This document shows positions 51,641-52,746 of a stretch of 52,746 bases of DNA, one piece after another. The DNA comes from Desulfobulbaceae bacterium (GTDB lineage: Bacteria > Desulfobacterota > Desulfobulbia > Desulfobulbales > Desulfocapsaceae), in the NCBI GenBank assembly GCA_003249645.1, contig QKIH01000066.1, positions 1 to 52,746 of the forward strand. Direction: 5' to 3'. Made by a program: the position numbers and the translations under genes. Each line of letters begins with the position of its first letter. Positions within the stretch are counted from its first letter, which is position 1. The notes under the pieces were generated by a model. The model was not told the DNA's origin. It saw nothing but the letters and a program-made list of their open reading frames with translations, and ran no database searches.

Positions 51641-52228
51641 TCACTTTTCGTTGTATGCCTTTTCCCATCCCCAGGCATTAGCCCCGGAACCCCGCTGAAA
51701 GACACGCTCACGATAGACATCTGCAACTATATCAGCGTCCCCTGCCAGCAGTGCTTTGGTGGCACACATACCGGCACACAGCGGTGGTTTGCCTTCTGCT
51801 ATGCGGTTTTGACCATAAAGATGTTTCTCTTCCTCGCTGAAAGTCTCTTCAGGCCCGCCGGCACAGAAAGTACACTTATCCATGGCTCCGCGTGCACCAA
51901 AAACAGCCCCTTTCGGGAACTGAGGTGCGCCGAACGGACATGCCATGAAGCAGTATCCACAACCGATACAGGTCTTTTTGTTCACCAGAACAACACCGTC
52001 TTCACGCTGATAAATCGCATCAACCGGACACACTGCCATACATGGTGCATCAGCACAGTGCATACAGGAAACAGAGATAGATTTTTCACCGGGCTTTCCC
52101 TGATCAAGGGTGATCACACGACGACGATTTACACCGACAGGTACGTGGTGTCCTTCTTTACAGGCTACAACACAGCCACTACAGTCTATGCAACGATTGA
52201 CATCACATAAGAATTTTAGTCTAGCCAT
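51641..52228 (-). CDS. Formate dehydrogenase iron-sulfur subunit (beta)
   Basis: 195 residues with four [4Fe-4S] sets: CIDCSGCVVACKEGHHVPVG, CMHCADAPCMAVCP, CIGCGYCFMACP and CTFC ... PPLCAGMCATKAL. This is the standard FdnH/FdhB core without C-terminal membrane anchor. GAGGAGG precedes the ATG. It follows the alpha subunit by 17 bases. Confidence 0.92.
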   Translation of the reverse strand: MARLKFLCDVNRCIDCSGCVVACKEGHHVPVGVNRRRVITLDQGKPGEKSISVSCMHCADAPCMAVCPVDAIYQREDGVVLVNKKTCIGCGYCFMACPFGAPQFPKGAVFGARGAMDKCTFCAGGPEETFSEEEKHLYGQNRIAEGKPPLCAGMCATKALLAGDADIVADVYRERVFQRGSGANAWGWEKAYNEK

Positions 52229-52245
52229 TATTCAATCCCTCCTCA

Positions 52246-52746
52246 TCAGGCTAAGCTGATATTGCACAGACCATCTTTTGTAGCCTGAATCTGAGTAATA
52301 ATATCATACCCGTAGTTGGTGACGACGTTACCGGAGTCACCGTGTACCCATGGGGCATGACCTTCGGGATACTTGTCTTCATAAGACTCACCTTCCCAAG
52401 TACCGGCAAAGTGGTACGGTATAAAGATTGTTGTCTCATCAACCCTCTCGGTAACAAAAGCCTTACATTTGATCTTGCCGCCCTCAGGGGAGGTAATGAA
52501 AACCATTGAACCTTCTCTTATGCCAAGGTTATTTGCAAGTCTTGGGTTAATTTCTGCATACATTTCAGGCTGCAGTTCAGCAAGATACTTGTTGGATCTT
52601 GTCTCTGCACCAGCCCCCATGTGTTCAACCTGACGACCTGTAGTAAGGATGTAAGGGAACTGCTTATACAGATCAGGCTTCTGCTCACTTTCATATCTGG
52701 TATCAACCCTGAAATGATTCTCTTTATCCTTATATGTTGGATAACG
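52246..52746 (-). CDS. Formate dehydrogenase alpha subunit, C-terminal part (runs off the window)
   Basis: 166 codons of the molybdopterin-dinucleotide-binding domain are in the window; the frame is open to the edge. It contains FPYILTTGRQVEHMGAGAET and YAEINPRLANNLGIREGSMV, followed by FITSPEGGKIKCKA and FIPYHFAG, diagnostic of Fdh catalytic subunits. The active-site Cys/Sec is upstream, outside the window. An internal ATG at 52620 is not the start. Confidence 0.92.
   Translation of the reverse strand, partial: RYPTYKDKENHFRVDTRYESEQKPDLYKQFPYILTTGRQVEHMGAGAETRSNKYLAELQPEMYAEINPRLANNLGIREGSMVFITSPEGGKIKCKAFVTERVDETTIFIPYHFAGTWEGESYEDKYPEGHAPWVHGDSGNVVTNYGYDIITQIQATKDGLCNISLA

Noticed and set aside
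1..52746. tRNA, rRNA or CRISPR features
   Set aside because: No tRNA T-loop/acceptor pattern, rRNA-like stretch or regularly spaced repeats were recognised by eye; a dedicated scan was not possible.

Overview
The window looks like a chromosomal segment of an anaerobic, sulfur-metabolising member of the Desulfobacterota, most likely Desulfobulbales. This is an inference from gene content (an HdrABC-MvhDGA electron-bifurcating complex, a membrane-linked formate dehydrogenase, DUF3786, rhodanese and VTT genes, GGDEF/PilZ/MCP signalling) and moderate G+C. No rRNA, tRNA or CRISPR array was recognised.

Layout. 1-0.3 kb: the end of an IS1595-family element beside a truncated MDR oxidoreductase. 0.4-4 kb: DUF3786, an HD/CBS protein and an orphan galactitol-type PTS EIIC. 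4-9 kb: an AT-rich, gene-poor accessory stretch with a secreted protein carrying a Tat-like leader, an unknown 253-aa protein, a solute-binding-like protein, DUF1737 and several inverted repeats. 9-11.4 kb: an MFS transporter and an MBL-fold hydrolase. 11.7-16 kb: a ZraSR-like two-component system divergent from a Met-rich ZraP-like protein, with sigma-54 promoters on both sides and a shared palindrome. 16-21 kb: AAA-SPOR, ABM and winged-helix genes, then TauE-like, aat and a TSCPD protein. 21.3-23.8 kb: VTT, rhodanese, VTT. The rhodanese has an in-frame UGA exactly at the catalytic cysteine, so it is read here as a selenoprotein. 24-27.8 kb: J-domain protein, REC-REC-GGDEF, and a DUF2157/GDYXXLXY pair. 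28-35.6 kb: hdrACB-mvhDGA, a hydrogenase maturation protease and an unknown RelE-fold-like gene. 35.7-44.3 kb: zinc-ribbon protein, LysR remnant, MCP, Cys/Met-metabolism PLP enzyme, CsaA, acylphosphatase, GGDEF-PilZ and a phospholipase D/cardiolipin synthase. 44.4-49.7 kb: VIT-VWA protein with its own rhombosortase-like protease, a convergent sigma-54 activator, an overlooked 30-aa membrane peptide and a PlsC-like acyltransferase. 50-52.7 kb: PilZ protein and the 3' part of a formate dehydrogenase operon (alpha partial, beta, gamma).

How the genes fit together. Formate dehydrogenase and Hdr-Mvh handle low-potential electrons from formate and H2. The ZraPSR-like module probably senses and buffers metal or envelope stress. 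The VTT-selenorhodanese-VTT operon is the strongest candidate for an undescribed system, a membrane-linked sulfur or selenium handling unit. The VIT-VWA/rhombosortase pair, with its own sigma-54 promoter, is a second candidate: a dedicated surface-anchoring or processing unit. All functional statements come from reading the sequence and family knowledge; no database search was run.
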